Assembly: GCA_963707875.1 (NCBI GenBank)
Contig: CAVPRU010000003.1
Span: 62,001-126,000, forward strand
Direction of reading: 5' to 3'
Length of the DNA: 64,000 nucleotides
Source of the DNA: SZUA-320 sp963707875
GTDB taxonomy: Bacteria > Gemmatimonadota > Gemmatimonadetes > Gemmatimonadales > GWC2-71-9
A program made the position numbers and the translations under genes. Shown here in pieces: positions 51,563 through 61,401 of the stretch; position 1 is the stretch's first letter; each line of letters begins with the position of its first letter. A model generated the notes under the pieces. It did not search any database. It was not told the DNA's origin and saw nothing but the letters and a program-made list of their open reading frames with translations.

Positions 51563-51741
51563 GTGATCGGCGGGCCGCTGACCGGGGCCGCCGTGAACCC
51601 GGCCCGCGCGTTCGGCCCCGCCACGGTGAGCGGCAACTGGCTGGGGCACGCGGGGTACTGGATTGGCCCGATGATTGGAGCGTGATGGCGGCCCTGATCT
51701 GGGAGCGGGGCTTGATGGAGCGGAAAACCCCCGAGGCCTGA
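51563..51741 (+). pseudogene. Aquaporin 3' fragment
   Basis: Reads V/M-IGGPLTGAAVNPARAFGPATVSGNW and continues LGHAGYWIGPMIGA before a TGA; after a frameshift, MAALIWERGLMERKTPEA completes the tail. It matches the last third of the aquaporin at 49283-49966 and has no N-terminal part. Together with ccmD it forms the right copy of the flanking direct repeat (51563-51800). Confidence 0.85.
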
Positions 51742-51758
51742 CCCCGGGGGCGATCGGT

Positions 51759-51881
51759 TCAGTCGGTGCGGGCCCGGCGGGCTCGCACTACCAGTGACAC
51801 GCTGTAACCCAGGATGAGGATCGCCGTGACCAGGTAGGCGGCGATCATGTAGCCGGCATTCTGCGGGAGATCAGTCGGCAC
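51759..51881 (-). CDS. ccmD: Heme exporter subunit CcmD
   Basis: 40 residues, too short for usual gene callers. Start GTG 51881 overlaps the ccmC stop. One membrane helix (IAAYLVTAILILGYSVSLVV) followed by a basic tail RARRARTD, the standard CcmD plan. CcmD stabilises the CcmABC-CcmE release complex. An ATG at 51848 would cut the family's short N-terminal part. Confidence 0.85.
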   Translation of the reverse strand: MPTDLPQNAGYMIAAYLVTAILILGYSVSLVVRARRARTD

Positions 51882-52569
51882 GGGCGGCCTCCTTGGCCTG
51901 GGCCACCAGTCCGAGACCGTAGCGGGTCGTCACGAATCCCAGATACAGCACGGTGAAGACCCCGATCGAAATCAGCAGGGTGCGAAGCATCTCGGGCGGC
52001 ATCGACGGCGCGCTCGGCTTCATCAGCACCGGCTGGGGATGCAGCGTCCGGAAGAGGTAGACGCTGACATGGACGAAGGGCACCAGCAGCATCCCCAGAA
52101 TCCCGACCACGGCACTGAACCGGGCCCGCTCCGCGGGTTCCGCGATGGCCCCCCGCAGCGCCCGATACCCGATGAACAGGAAGAACAGGAAAAGGGTGAA
52201 GGTCAGCCGGGCATCCCAGGTCCACCAGGTGCCCCAGATCGGCTTGCCCCACAGCGGCCCGGTGGTCAGCATCACCAGACTGAACACCAGCCCCACCTCG
52301 GCGGAGGCCTCCGCGAACAGGTCGACCCGGGGGTCCTTCAGCCAGAGGTAGATGATGCTGCTCAGGCCGACCAGGACGAACGCCATCAGGGCAGCCCAGG
52401 CGGCCGGGGCGTGGATGTAGAAGATCTTCTGCGCGGCCCCCTGGCGGACCTCCAGGGGGGTGAACCCCTGAGCCAGGACATAGACGGTGGCCAGGCCGAG
52501 GAGCCCGAGGGCGGTGAGCCATAGACCGCTCCGCACCGTAGTGCGGGCGGCGGCGAGAGTCGTTGTCAT
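51871..52569 (-). CDS. ccmC: Cytochrome c maturation heme-handling protein CcmC
   Basis: 232 residues from ATG 52569. Six membrane segments, the tryptophan-rich WGTWWTWDARLTF motif, and the flanking His residues in YIHAPAAW and FVHVSVYLFRTLHPQP that bind heme. Works with CcmAB and CcmE. Overlaps ccmB by four bases. Confidence 0.96.
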   Translation of the reverse strand: MTTTLAAARTTVRSGLWLTALGLLGLATVYVLAQGFTPLEVRQGAAQKIFYIHAPAAWAALMAFVLVGLSSIIYLWLKDPRVDLFAEASAEVGLVFSLVMLTTGPLWGKPIWGTWWTWDARLTFTLFLFFLFIGYRALRGAIAEPAERARFSAVVGILGMLLVPFVHVSVYLFRTLHPQPVLMKPSAPSMPPEMLRTLLISIGVFTVLYLGFVTTRYGLGLVAQAKEAARAD

Positions 52570-53246
52570 TCGTCCACGATCGCCGGAAAGAGGAGGGCGC
52601 ACAGTGTGAGGAAGACCACATCGTACGCACCCAGCAATCTAAGCCAGCCAATCACCTCACTCAACGGCCGTCCCCCAAGCAGCCGGGTGGTCATCTGGAC
52701 CGCGCCGATGATCGGGGGCACCATGAACGGGAGCAGCAGGACCGGGAGCATCAGGTCGGCAAACCGGGTCCGGACGACCATGGCACTGAAGACCGTCCCC
52801 ACCGCGACGAACCCGACGGTGGCAAACACGATCACCAGCAACAGCGGTCCCAGGGCGGTCCCGAGCCCGACGTTGAAGAACAGCACGAACAGTGGAAGGG
52901 TGACCGCCTCGACCGTCATCACGAAACCCAGGTTCGCCAGGTACTTGCCCAGGAAGAGCGCACCGCGGGGCAACGGCGACACCAGCAACCCGTCGAGCGC
53001 GGCGTTCTCGCGCTCCAGGTTGAAGCCCCGATTGAAGGTCAGCATGGCGGCGAAGGTGAAGGTGACCCACAGCACGCTGGGGGCCAGCATCGCCGGGGAC
53101 ACGATGCCAGGATCCCGGGCGAAATTGAAGATCACCAGGACGAGGGCCGCGAAGAACACCGCCGAGACGATGGCGGTCCGGCTCCGGACCTCGACTCGGA
53201 GGTCCTTGGCGGCGATCACCAGGGCGAGTCGGAGGAGCTCAGCCAC
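52566..53246 (-). CDS. ccmB: Cytochrome c maturation ABC permease CcmB
   Basis: 226 residues starting at GTG 53246 (VAELLRLALVIAAKDLRVEVRSR), which overlaps the ccmA stop by eight bases. Six membrane segments; family motif FTFAAMLTFNRGFNLERENAALDGLLVSPLPRGALFLGKYLANL. Pairs with CcmA to drive release of holo-CcmE. Confidence 0.95.
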   Translation of the reverse strand: MAELLRLALVIAAKDLRVEVRSRTAIVSAVFFAALVLVIFNFARDPGIVSPAMLAPSVLWVTFTFAAMLTFNRGFNLERENAALDGLLVSPLPRGALFLGKYLANLGFVMTVEAVTLPLFVLFFNVGLGTALGPLLLVIVFATVGFVAVGTVFSAMVVRTRFADLMLPVLLLPFMVPPIIGAVQMTTRLLGGRPLSEVIGWLRLLGAYDVVFLTLCALLFPAIVDE

Positions 53247-53964
53247 CGAGCGCCTCGTGGAACCGGACCAGGAAGTCCTCGCGGTCCTCGGGCCTGGGCT
53301 CATCGATGACCCAGTTGCCGCGCACCAGCACGGAGACCCGGGTGGCGAGAGGCCAGGCCTCATGCAGGCTGTGGCTGACCAGCACCATGGCGCAGCCTGA
53401 GCCCAGCTGGGTCTCGAGCGCGGTCAGGACCCGCTGGACGGAGGGCGCATCGAGCCCGGTAAAGGGTTCGTCCAGCAGCAGCACCTGCGGCCGGTGGAGG
53501 AGGGCCCGGGCGATCGCCACCCGTTGCACCATGCCGCGACTCAGTCGCCGCACGGGATCGTGCATCCGGTCCTTCAGGCCCACCGCAGCGAGTGCCTCGG
53601 CCGCCCGCCGGGCCGGCGCCTCCAGCCGGTAGAGCTTCGCGGCGAACACGAGGTTCTCCTCCGGGGTCAGATCATCGTACAGCAGGCTCTGGTGGGACAG
53701 CAGGCCGATGCGTCCCCGGAGGGCTGGATCCCCGTGCAGTGTTGACCCGAACACCCGCACCACCCCTGCGGTGGGACGCATCAAACCGGCGAGAATGCGG
53801 AGGAGGGTGGTCTTCCCGGCCCCGTTGGGGCCGGCCACGAGATGCAGCTGACCGGAACCGACGGTCAGCTCGACGCCGCGCAGCACCCGGGCCGGCCCGA
53901 ATCGGCGTTCGAGCCCGGTGGCGTGCAGCGGGATGGTCTCTGGAACAGGCCCCGTGGTCGGCAC
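53239..53964 (-). CDS. ccmA: Cytochrome c maturation ABC ATPase CcmA
   Basis: 241 residues. Walker A AGPNGAGKTTLLRILAGL, signature RRLSRGMVQRVAIARAL (Leu-Ser-Arg-Gly variant), Walker B VLLLDEPFTGLD and His switch VLVSHSLHE. First gene of ccmABCD. GTG start at 53964. ccmE/F/H and the cytochromes are outside the window, but the diheme cytochrome at 24.4 kb needs such a system. Confidence 0.93.
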   Translation of the reverse strand: MPTTGPVPETIPLHATGLERRFGPARVLRGVELTVGSGQLHLVAGPNGAGKTTLLRILAGLMRPTAGVVRVFGSTLHGDPALRGRIGLLSHQSLLYDDLTPEENLVFAAKLYRLEAPARRAAEALAAVGLKDRMHDPVRRLSRGMVQRVAIARALLHRPQVLLLDEPFTGLDAPSVQRVLTALETQLGSGCAMVLVSHSLHEAWPLATRVSVLVRGNWVIDEPRPEDREDFLVRFHEALGG

Positions 53965-53982
53965 GGGGCAAATATACTGACG

Positions 53983-54297
53983 TCAGCGCGCTACAGGGTC
54001 GACCTCGAACAGGTCCAGCAGCTTGGTCAGGCTCAGGAGGAACCGGACTTCATCGCTCGCGTTTCGCAACGCCACCCGCTGACGGCGCTCCTGGGCGCAG
54101 CGCTGGACCAGCATCAGGGCCCCCAGCCCGGCGGAATCCAGCCGGCCGGTCTGCTGGAGGTCCAGCACCAGCCGACCCTCCCCTTCCGGCAGTTCCTCGA
54201 GCAGCCGAACTGCCGCCTGGCGGAATTCGGCACGCGATTCCAGCCCCAGGGTCACGGGGGCCCGGAGCACGCGCTCGCGGGGGGTTTCTGGCTTCAT
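53983..54297 (-). CDS. STAS-domain protein (anti-anti-sigma/MlaB type)
   Basis: 104 residues from ATG 54297. STAS fold with LVLDLQQTGRLDSAGLGALMLVQRCAQ; the LDSAGLGAL motif includes the Ser that is phosphorylated in SpoIIAA-type anti-sigma antagonists. No anti-sigma kinase or Mla transporter gene is adjacent, so the partner is unknown. Divergent from acs. Confidence 0.87.
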   Translation of the reverse strand: MKPETPRERVLRAPVTLGLESRAEFRQAAVRLLEELPEGEGRLVLDLQQTGRLDSAGLGALMLVQRCAQERRQRVALRNASDEVRFLLSLTKLLDLFEVDPVAR

Positions 54298-54483
54298 CGC
54301 TTGGCTCGCGGACACATGGCACTCACAGTCTGGGTTGCGCTGGATACCCACTTCTCCCCAGCCCATGTGCAAGAGGTCTGCCAGCGATCCGAGACAAACC
54401 GTTGCTTCGGTGCCACGGTCCAGCGGGGAATGGCCTGTCGCCGGACACCGGGATACCTTCCGAAACCCTTATTCCAGAGCACT

Positions 54484-56433
<1,950 letters not shown>

Positions 56434-56449
56434 CTCCTCGGCCAATCGG

Positions 56450-58334
56450 TCAGAGCTGAATCTGGGCTCCCAGTTCGACTACCCGGTTGGGCGGCAGGTC
56501 GAAGTACGCCGCGGCCGACCGGGAATTCCTGGACATCAGAATGAACAGTCGTTTCCGCCACCGTGCCAACCGGGCCGGACCGGTGGGGAGAATCGTCTCC
56601 CGCCCGAGGTAGAACGACGTCTCCAGCATCTTGAGCTCGATGCCCCGCTTGCCAAGCTCCACCAGAATGTCCGGCACGCTGGGGGATTCGATGAAACCAT
56701 ACGCCGCGGTGACCACGAAGAAGTTGGCGCCCAGGGCGTTGATGGCGATCCGCTCGTCATCGGGAACGGTGGGGACGTCCAGGTTGGAAATCGACAGCAG
56801 GATGAGGCGCTGGTGAAGCATCTTGTTGTGCTTCAGGTGATGGAGCAGCACCGAGGGTGTTCCGGTAGTGGTCGAGGTCATGAAGACTGCCGTCCCGGGC
56901 ACCCGGGCCGGAGCCCTGCGCTCGAGATCCGCCACGAACAGGTCGAGGGGCAGCTCATTCTCCCGGAGCTTGGCGGAGACGAAGGTCTTGGCTCGCTTCC
57001 AGGTGCTCATCACCGTGAAGACCAGTAGGGCCACCCCCACCGGAAACCAACCGCCGTTGGGGATCTTGATCAGGTTGGCCACCGCGAAGGATAGATCCAC
57101 CAGCAACAGCGGGGTCGCCACCAGAGCCAGCTTCCACCAGCCCCAATGCCAGCGTTGCCGGGCCACCGCGATGAACAGGATTGTCGTCACCGTCATGGTC
57201 CCTGTTACGGCAACCCCATAGGCGGCGGCGAGGTTGTTGGTGTTCTGGAACCCCAAGACCAGGAGGACGCAGGCGATGCCCAGAGCGGCGTTGACCTCTG
57301 GGATGAAGATCTGGCCCTTCTGCCGGGCCGAGGTGTGGACGATCGTGACCCGCGGGCAGTAGCCCAGCTGGACCGCCTGCTGGGTCAGGGAAAAGGCGCC
57401 CGAAATCAGTGCCTGGGAGGCGGTGATCGCGGCGCCGGTGGCCACCACGACCATCGGGTAGAGGGCCCAGGCTGGGCACCAGACTGTAGAACGGGTTGTG
57501 GACCGATTCCGGGTGGCTCAGCAGCAGGGCGCCCTGACCGAAGTAGTTGATGACCAGGGCCGGCAGCACTACCGCGAACCAGGCCAGCCGGATCGGCCGC
57601 TTGCCGAAGTGCCCCATGTCGGCGTACAGCGCCTCCCCCCCGGTGATCACCAGCACCACCGAGGCGAGGACGACCAGCCCGAACCAGCCGTGGTGCCCGA
57701 AGAACTGAATCGCGTGCCACGGGTTCATTGCGGCGAGCACCGCCGGCTCCATCAGAATGCCCCGGATGCCCAGGACCGTGATGCAGGCGAACCAGACGGT
57801 GGTCACCGGGCCGAACACCGCACCGATCAGGGCGGTACCCCGGTGCTGGACCGAGAACAGGACGACGATGATCGTCAGGCTGATCCACAGCACCCACGGG
57901 GCCAGGGCCGGGGTGGCCACGGCCAAGCCCTCCATGGCTCCCAGCACCGAGATCGCCGGGGTGATGATCCCGTCCCCATAGAGCAGCGCCGCCCCGAACA
58001 GGCCCACCGTGAAGAGACCCGCGCCGAGTCGGCCGGGCCGCTCCTTGGAGCTGATCAGGGCCATCAGGGCGAGGATGCCGCCTTCGCCACGGTTGTCGGC
58101 CCGCAGCATGTGGCCGATGTACTTGTAGGACACCACCAGGTTCAGCGACCAGAAGATCAGCGAGAGCACCCCGTAGATGTTCTCCGGGGTCAGCGGCACG
58201 CCGTAGTTCCCCTCAAAGCATTCCTTGAGGGCGTACAGCGGGCTGGTGCCGATGTCGCCGTAGACCACGCCGAGCGCCCCGAGCGACAGGGCGGCGAGGA
58301 GCTTCCCCCTGGGTGGGGCCGTGCCCAGACTCAT
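56450..58334 (-). CDS. kup: Low-affinity K+ uptake protein Kup (frameshifted)
   Basis: About 627 residues after removal of one extra base near 57474, where LVP is followed by a shifted frame; the corrected text reads LVPAWALYPMVVVATGAAITASQA. Start ATG 58334 with LGALGVVYGDIGTSPLYALKE, the Kup signature; GEGGILALMAL and about 12 membrane segments follow, then a soluble C-terminal domain. Overlaps the VKOR gene upstream by four bases. Confidence 0.94.
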
Positions 58335-58762
58335 GCTGACCGGGGACGTCCGCGTCGGAATTCGAGGAGTGACAGCACGAAGATCAGGGCAATCAGCACC
58401 GCCGACACGACGCACCACCGGCAGATGGCTTCGATCACGAAGAACTCGAGATACTTGAGATAGCCGGTAAAGAGGACCGCCCCGCTGCTCAGCCCGAGCA
58501 GCACCATCCCGGGCCAGCGCGCCTCGGCCCAGCGAGGCTGCAGGGAGGCCAGCGAGACCGCCAGCAGGACGAGGTACCCGACCAGGCCGATCAACCCGAC
58601 ATCCACCCCCAGGAACCGGCTGTAGGGACTCAACTGCACGGTCGCGCACCCGCCGGTTCCGCAGGCCAGGGTCCCGATCACCCCGATCTTGTAGAGCCAG
58701 AGGTAGAGCGACACGAAGACACCGGCCAGGCTCAGCAGCGCGGTGCCCATCCGGAAGCTCAT
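58331..58762 (-). CDS. VKOR-family quinone reductase
   Basis: 143 residues, four membrane segments. Active-site CRWC in AICRWCVVSAVL and the loop Cys pair LACGTGGCATV. Bacterial VKOR passes electrons from DsbA-like proteins to quinone, replacing DsbB. It overlaps the DsbA-like gene by four bases, which forms a complete disulfide-making pair. Confidence 0.92.
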   Translation of the reverse strand: MSFRMGTALLSLAGVFVSLYLWLYKIGVIGTLACGTGGCATVQLSPYSRFLGVDVGLIGLVGYLVLLAVSLASLQPRWAEARWPGMVLLGLSSGAVLFTGYLKYLEFFVIEAICRWCVVSAVLIALIFVLSLLEFRRGRPRSA

Positions 58763-59439
58763 GGCACCGGGCTCAACGAGTCGACCAGGGCCTTGATGCG
58801 GTCATAGGGGAGCACCCCCACGTACAACTGCCCGCCGATGAGGAAGGACGGCGTAGAACTCACTCCCAGCCGGAGGCCCTCTTCGAGCGAGGCCTGCAAC
58901 CGGCCCGCATAGCGAAGGGAACCCATGCAGGCATCGTAGCTGCCGAGATCGAGGCCCTGCTTCCCGGCGATGTCCCGGAACTGGTTCCCGGCCCGCGAGC
59001 TGAAGGACCACTCGGTCTGGGTCGCATAGATCCCGCCGTGGACTTCCCAGAACCTGCCCTGTTCGTTGGCACAGGCGGCCGCGTGGGCGGCGAGCCGGGC
59101 CCACTTGTGGGGCTGGTCGAGCGGGAAATCCCGATAGACGTACCGGACCCGGCCGGTCTTGATCAGCCGCTCCAGGACGTAGGGGAACTCGACCATCTCG
59201 AATTTCTCACAGGCCGGGCACTGGTAGTCGGCGAACTCCATGATCTCGACCGGGGCGTCCGCCGAGCCGAGGACGTATCCCCGGAACCCTGCGGTATCGC
59301 CGGCGGTCACGGTCACCGCGACCGGGATGGTGGGCGAATGCCCCTGCCGGCTGAGGAAATAGAGTGCCACCGCGCCGACGACGGCCAGGCCGCCGATCAG
59401 CAGGTAGAATCGATTGGGGGACGATGAAGTAGCAGCCAC
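58759..59439 (-). CDS. DsbA/BdbD-like thioredoxin-fold protein
   Basis: 226 residues. N-terminal anchor FYLLIGGLAVVGAVALYFL, then a thioredoxin fold with active site ADYQCPACEKFEMVEFP and cis-Pro segment VSSTPSFLIGG. An extra Cys pair (AAACANEQG, DACMGSLR) lies in the helical insert. Likely oxidises Cys in exported proteins, for example pilins and the TIR receptor domain, both of which have paired Cys (inferred). Confidence 0.93.
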   Translation of the reverse strand: MAATSSSPNRFYLLIGGLAVVGAVALYFLSRQGHSPTIPVAVTVTAGDTAGFRGYVLGSADAPVEIMEFADYQCPACEKFEMVEFPYVLERLIKTGRVRYVYRDFPLDQPHKWARLAAHAAACANEQGRFWEVHGGIYATQTEWSFSSRAGNQFRDIAGKQGLDLGSYDACMGSLRYAGRLQASLEEGLRLGVSSTPSFLIGGQLYVGVLPYDRIKALVDSLSPVP

Positions 59440-59517
59440 GGCGACCCGCCTTCACAGAGTGGAAGTCCCCAATCTAATGCGCCCGCCCCCGGAGTGAAGT
59501 TCATGCGGCTGCGCGGT

Positions 59518-59547
59518 TTGCGATTCGGGTGTGGGCCCCGCTATATT
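59518..59547 (+). promoter_or_regulatory. Candidate sigma70 promoter for the 86-aa gene
   Basis: TTGCGA (59518-59523), an 18-base spacer, and TATATT (59542-59547); start near 59554, 47 bases before the ATG at 59601. The -10 box is a strong match. Confidence 0.6.
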
Positions 59548-59600
59548 GCTCAGCTAGGTGGCTTCGTTGCGAGGCTGCGGCTTTTCACGCGGGAAGGGGC

Positions 59601-59861
59601 ATGGCCACGAATAAGAAAGAGGCGGGGGCAGCAGCTGGACTGATGGACCAGGCACGGGACGAGCTCTTCAGCCACATCCTCCGTTGCGGAGTGATCGAGG
59701 CCGAGCCGGAACAGCAGAAGGCCTGGATCGATGACACGATGCAGTACATCGCCGAGCGGTATGTCGACCTGAGTGAGGAGCAGCTGACCAAGGTACGACT
59801 CCTCGGTGAGCGGTTCTGCCAACCGGTCGTCCGACACCAGACCGCAGGATCGACCGGCTGA
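59601..59861 (+). CDS. Small conserved-looking protein of unknown function
   Basis: 86 residues from ATG 59601 (MATNKKEAGAAAGLMDQARDELF). Single helical protein rich in charge: MDQARDELFSHILRCGVIEAEPEQQKAWIDDTMQYIAERYVDLSEEQLTKVRLLGERFCQPVV. Not recognised. A promoter candidate with TATATT precedes it and a clean intrinsic terminator follows, so it is a stand-alone transcript. The high share of helix-forming and acidic residues suggests a small regulator or adaptor. Confidence 0.75.
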   Translation: MATNKKEAGAAAGLMDQARDELFSHILRCGVIEAEPEQQKAWIDDTMQYIAERYVDLSEEQLTKVRLLGERFCQPVVRHQTAGSTG

Positions 59862-59890
59862 CCTGAGCCGCTGTTGTCCTGAAATGCACA

Positions 59891-59920
59891 AGCCGCCTCG
59901 GAGGCGGCTTTCTTGTTTCG
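59891..59920 (+). terminator. Intrinsic terminator of the 86-aa gene
   Basis: AGCCGCC (59891-59897), loop TCGGA, GGCGGCT (59903-59909), followed by TTTCTTGTTT. The best canonical Rho-independent terminator in the window. Confidence 0.9.
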
Positions 59921-60391
59921 TCAGCCTCCCGGCGGCCGGCGGCCCAGCCACCAGCGGTGCGCCGCCATCAGCCGGACGCCGCCACCCAACCCCAGGGAGA
60001 AACTCCAGCCCGGGCCGGCCCCGGGTCGGATCATGACACCGGCCTCCACCATGACCGTTTCCCGCCAGACGGTATCGCGCTCCACCGCAATGCCCGCCCC
60101 CGCAAAGGGCGATACCCCGGACCGACGGTTGGGATCCAGCATCACCTGCCAGGCCAGTTCTCCGCGCCCCAGCCACCCCGCGCCACGGGTTCCCGTCCCC
60201 AGCAGGGCAACCAGCCGGTCCCGGCCGGCCACCCGCCACGCGACCGAGGGACCGACCACCGCTCCTGCGGTGGGGCGCGTCGTCCCCACGGCCACAAGCC
60301 CCAACTCCATCCCGGTCTGCCCGGCGGCCGACCCCGGGTGCCCGGCTCCTCCCAGCCCGAGGACCAGCAGCGCCGCGGACCTGGGCGTCAC
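59921..60391 (-). CDS. Probable exported beta-barrel-like protein
   Basis: 156 residues from GTG 60391, overlapping the osmC stop as GTGA. Signal peptide AALLVLGLGGAGHPGSAAGQT, then alternating hydrophobic beta strands (GLVAVGTTRPTAGAVVGPSVAWRV, GVSPFAGAGIAVERD, TVMVEAGVMIRPG). This fits a small outer-membrane beta barrel. Family not recognised. Confidence 0.68.
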   Translation of the reverse strand: MTPRSAALLVLGLGGAGHPGSAAGQTGMELGLVAVGTTRPTAGAVVGPSVAWRVAGRDRLVALLGTGTRGAGWLGRGELAWQVMLDPNRRSGVSPFAGAGIAVERDTVWRETVMVEAGVMIRPGAGPGWSFSLGLGGGVRLMAAHRWWLGRRPPGG

Positions 60392-60807
60392 CCCAGTTCG
60401 AGGTCGTAGCTGACCGCGATGTCCGGCCTGAGGCTGTGGAGGACCGAACAGTATTTCTCGATCGACAGGTCGATGGCCCGTCGGGCTTTGACCTCGTCCA
60501 ACCCGCTCCCGGCCAGGCGGAAGAGGTAATGGACGGAGAGATATCGCCGGGGGTGCTCTTCCTGGCGGACCCCGGTCACCGTCAACTCACACCGCTCCAA
60601 CCCCACCTGCATCTTCTGGAGGATGCTTACGACGTCAGCCCCGCTGCAGGCCCCGGCGGCCATGAGCAGCTGCACCATCGGGCCCGGGGCGGTATCGCCT
60701 CCGGCGTCGATCGTTGTGGTGCCCCTTCCCGGGAGTCCAGCAGTGAATCGCAGGTCTCCATCCCACCGCAGTTCGGCCGCACGGATGTTCGACATCGTTC
60801 CATTCAC
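60388..60807 (-). CDS. OsmC-family peroxiredoxin-like protein
   Basis: 139 residues. OsmC/Ohr fold with both Cys: AAGACSGADVVSILQKM and SIEKYCSVLHSL. Predicted thiol peroxidase for organic hydroperoxides; the exact class (OsmC or YhfA-like) is not clear. Start ATG 60807 (or 60795) overlaps the CDP-alcohol phosphatidyltransferase stop. Middle gene of a three-gene operon. Confidence 0.9.
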   Translation of the reverse strand: MNGTMSNIRAAELRWDGDLRFTAGLPGRGTTTIDAGGDTAPGPMVQLLMAAGACSGADVVSILQKMQVGLERCELTVTGVRQEEHPRRYLSVHYLFRLAGSGLDEVKARRAIDLSIEKYCSVLHSLRPDIAVSYDLELG

Positions 60808-61376
60808 TCCTCGGTAGCGTTCCCCCCGATGGCGCGGGCCGCGCGGGGGGCAACTCGGACATAATCCCAGATGGCATAGATGGCGACCGCGCCGGTCGCC
60901 CAGGTGAGTGGTCGCAGCAGGTTGGACTCGAGCAGGAAGGCCACCAGAGTCAGCGCCTGGAGGACGGTGACAGCCTTGCCTCCTGCGCGGGCCGGGATGG
61001 CGACCGGGTGCCGCCTGATCGCCGTGATCACGAAGGCCACCAGGGCCGCCAGATCCCGGGCCAGCACCGCGATCACCTCGTAGAAACGGAGCTGGCCGGA
61101 GAGCAGGACCACGGCAAAGGCCGAGGCCATGAACAGCTTGTCGGCGACCGGGTCAATGAAGGGGCCGAATCGGGACGAGCCAAACCGCCGGGCGATGGCG
61201 CCATCCAGCAGATCGCTGGCTGCCGCGGCCGCGAGGATTCCCAGCCGCCACCGTACATCGGGCATCACCAGGAACATGATGGCCAGCGGAATCCGGACCA
61301 GGGTCAACCCGTCGGCCACGCCGAAACTGGGGCGCGGCCGGTTGGCGGACTTGGTGGAACGGGTCCCGGATGTCAT
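60804..61376 (-). CDS. CDP-alcohol phosphatidyltransferase (PgsA-like)
   Basis: 190 residues from ATG 61376. Signature DGAIARRFGSSRFGPFIDPVADK, matching DGx2ARx8Gx3Dx3D, with four to five membrane segments. Likely phosphatidylglycerophosphate synthase; another CDP-alcohol enzyme is possible since the alcohol cannot be read from the motif. Confidence 0.9.
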   Translation of the reverse strand: MTSGTRSTKSANRPRPSFGVADGLTLVRIPLAIMFLVMPDVRWRLGILAAAAASDLLDGAIARRFGSSRFGPFIDPVADKLFMASAFAVVLLSGQLRFYEVIAVLARDLAALVAFVITAIRRHPVAIPARAGGKAVTVLQALTLVAFLLESNLLRPLTWATGAVAIYAIWDYVRVAPRAARAIGGNATEE

Positions 61377-61401
61377 CCCCGCAAGGTAACAAGAGGGCGA
61401 C

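Noticed and set aside
51278..51649. N-terminal extension of ACR3 upstream of 51277
   Set aside because: The extension reads the ArsD remnant and aquaporin fragment in wrong frames; ACR3 proteins start at about MRTTKKKLSFLDRF.
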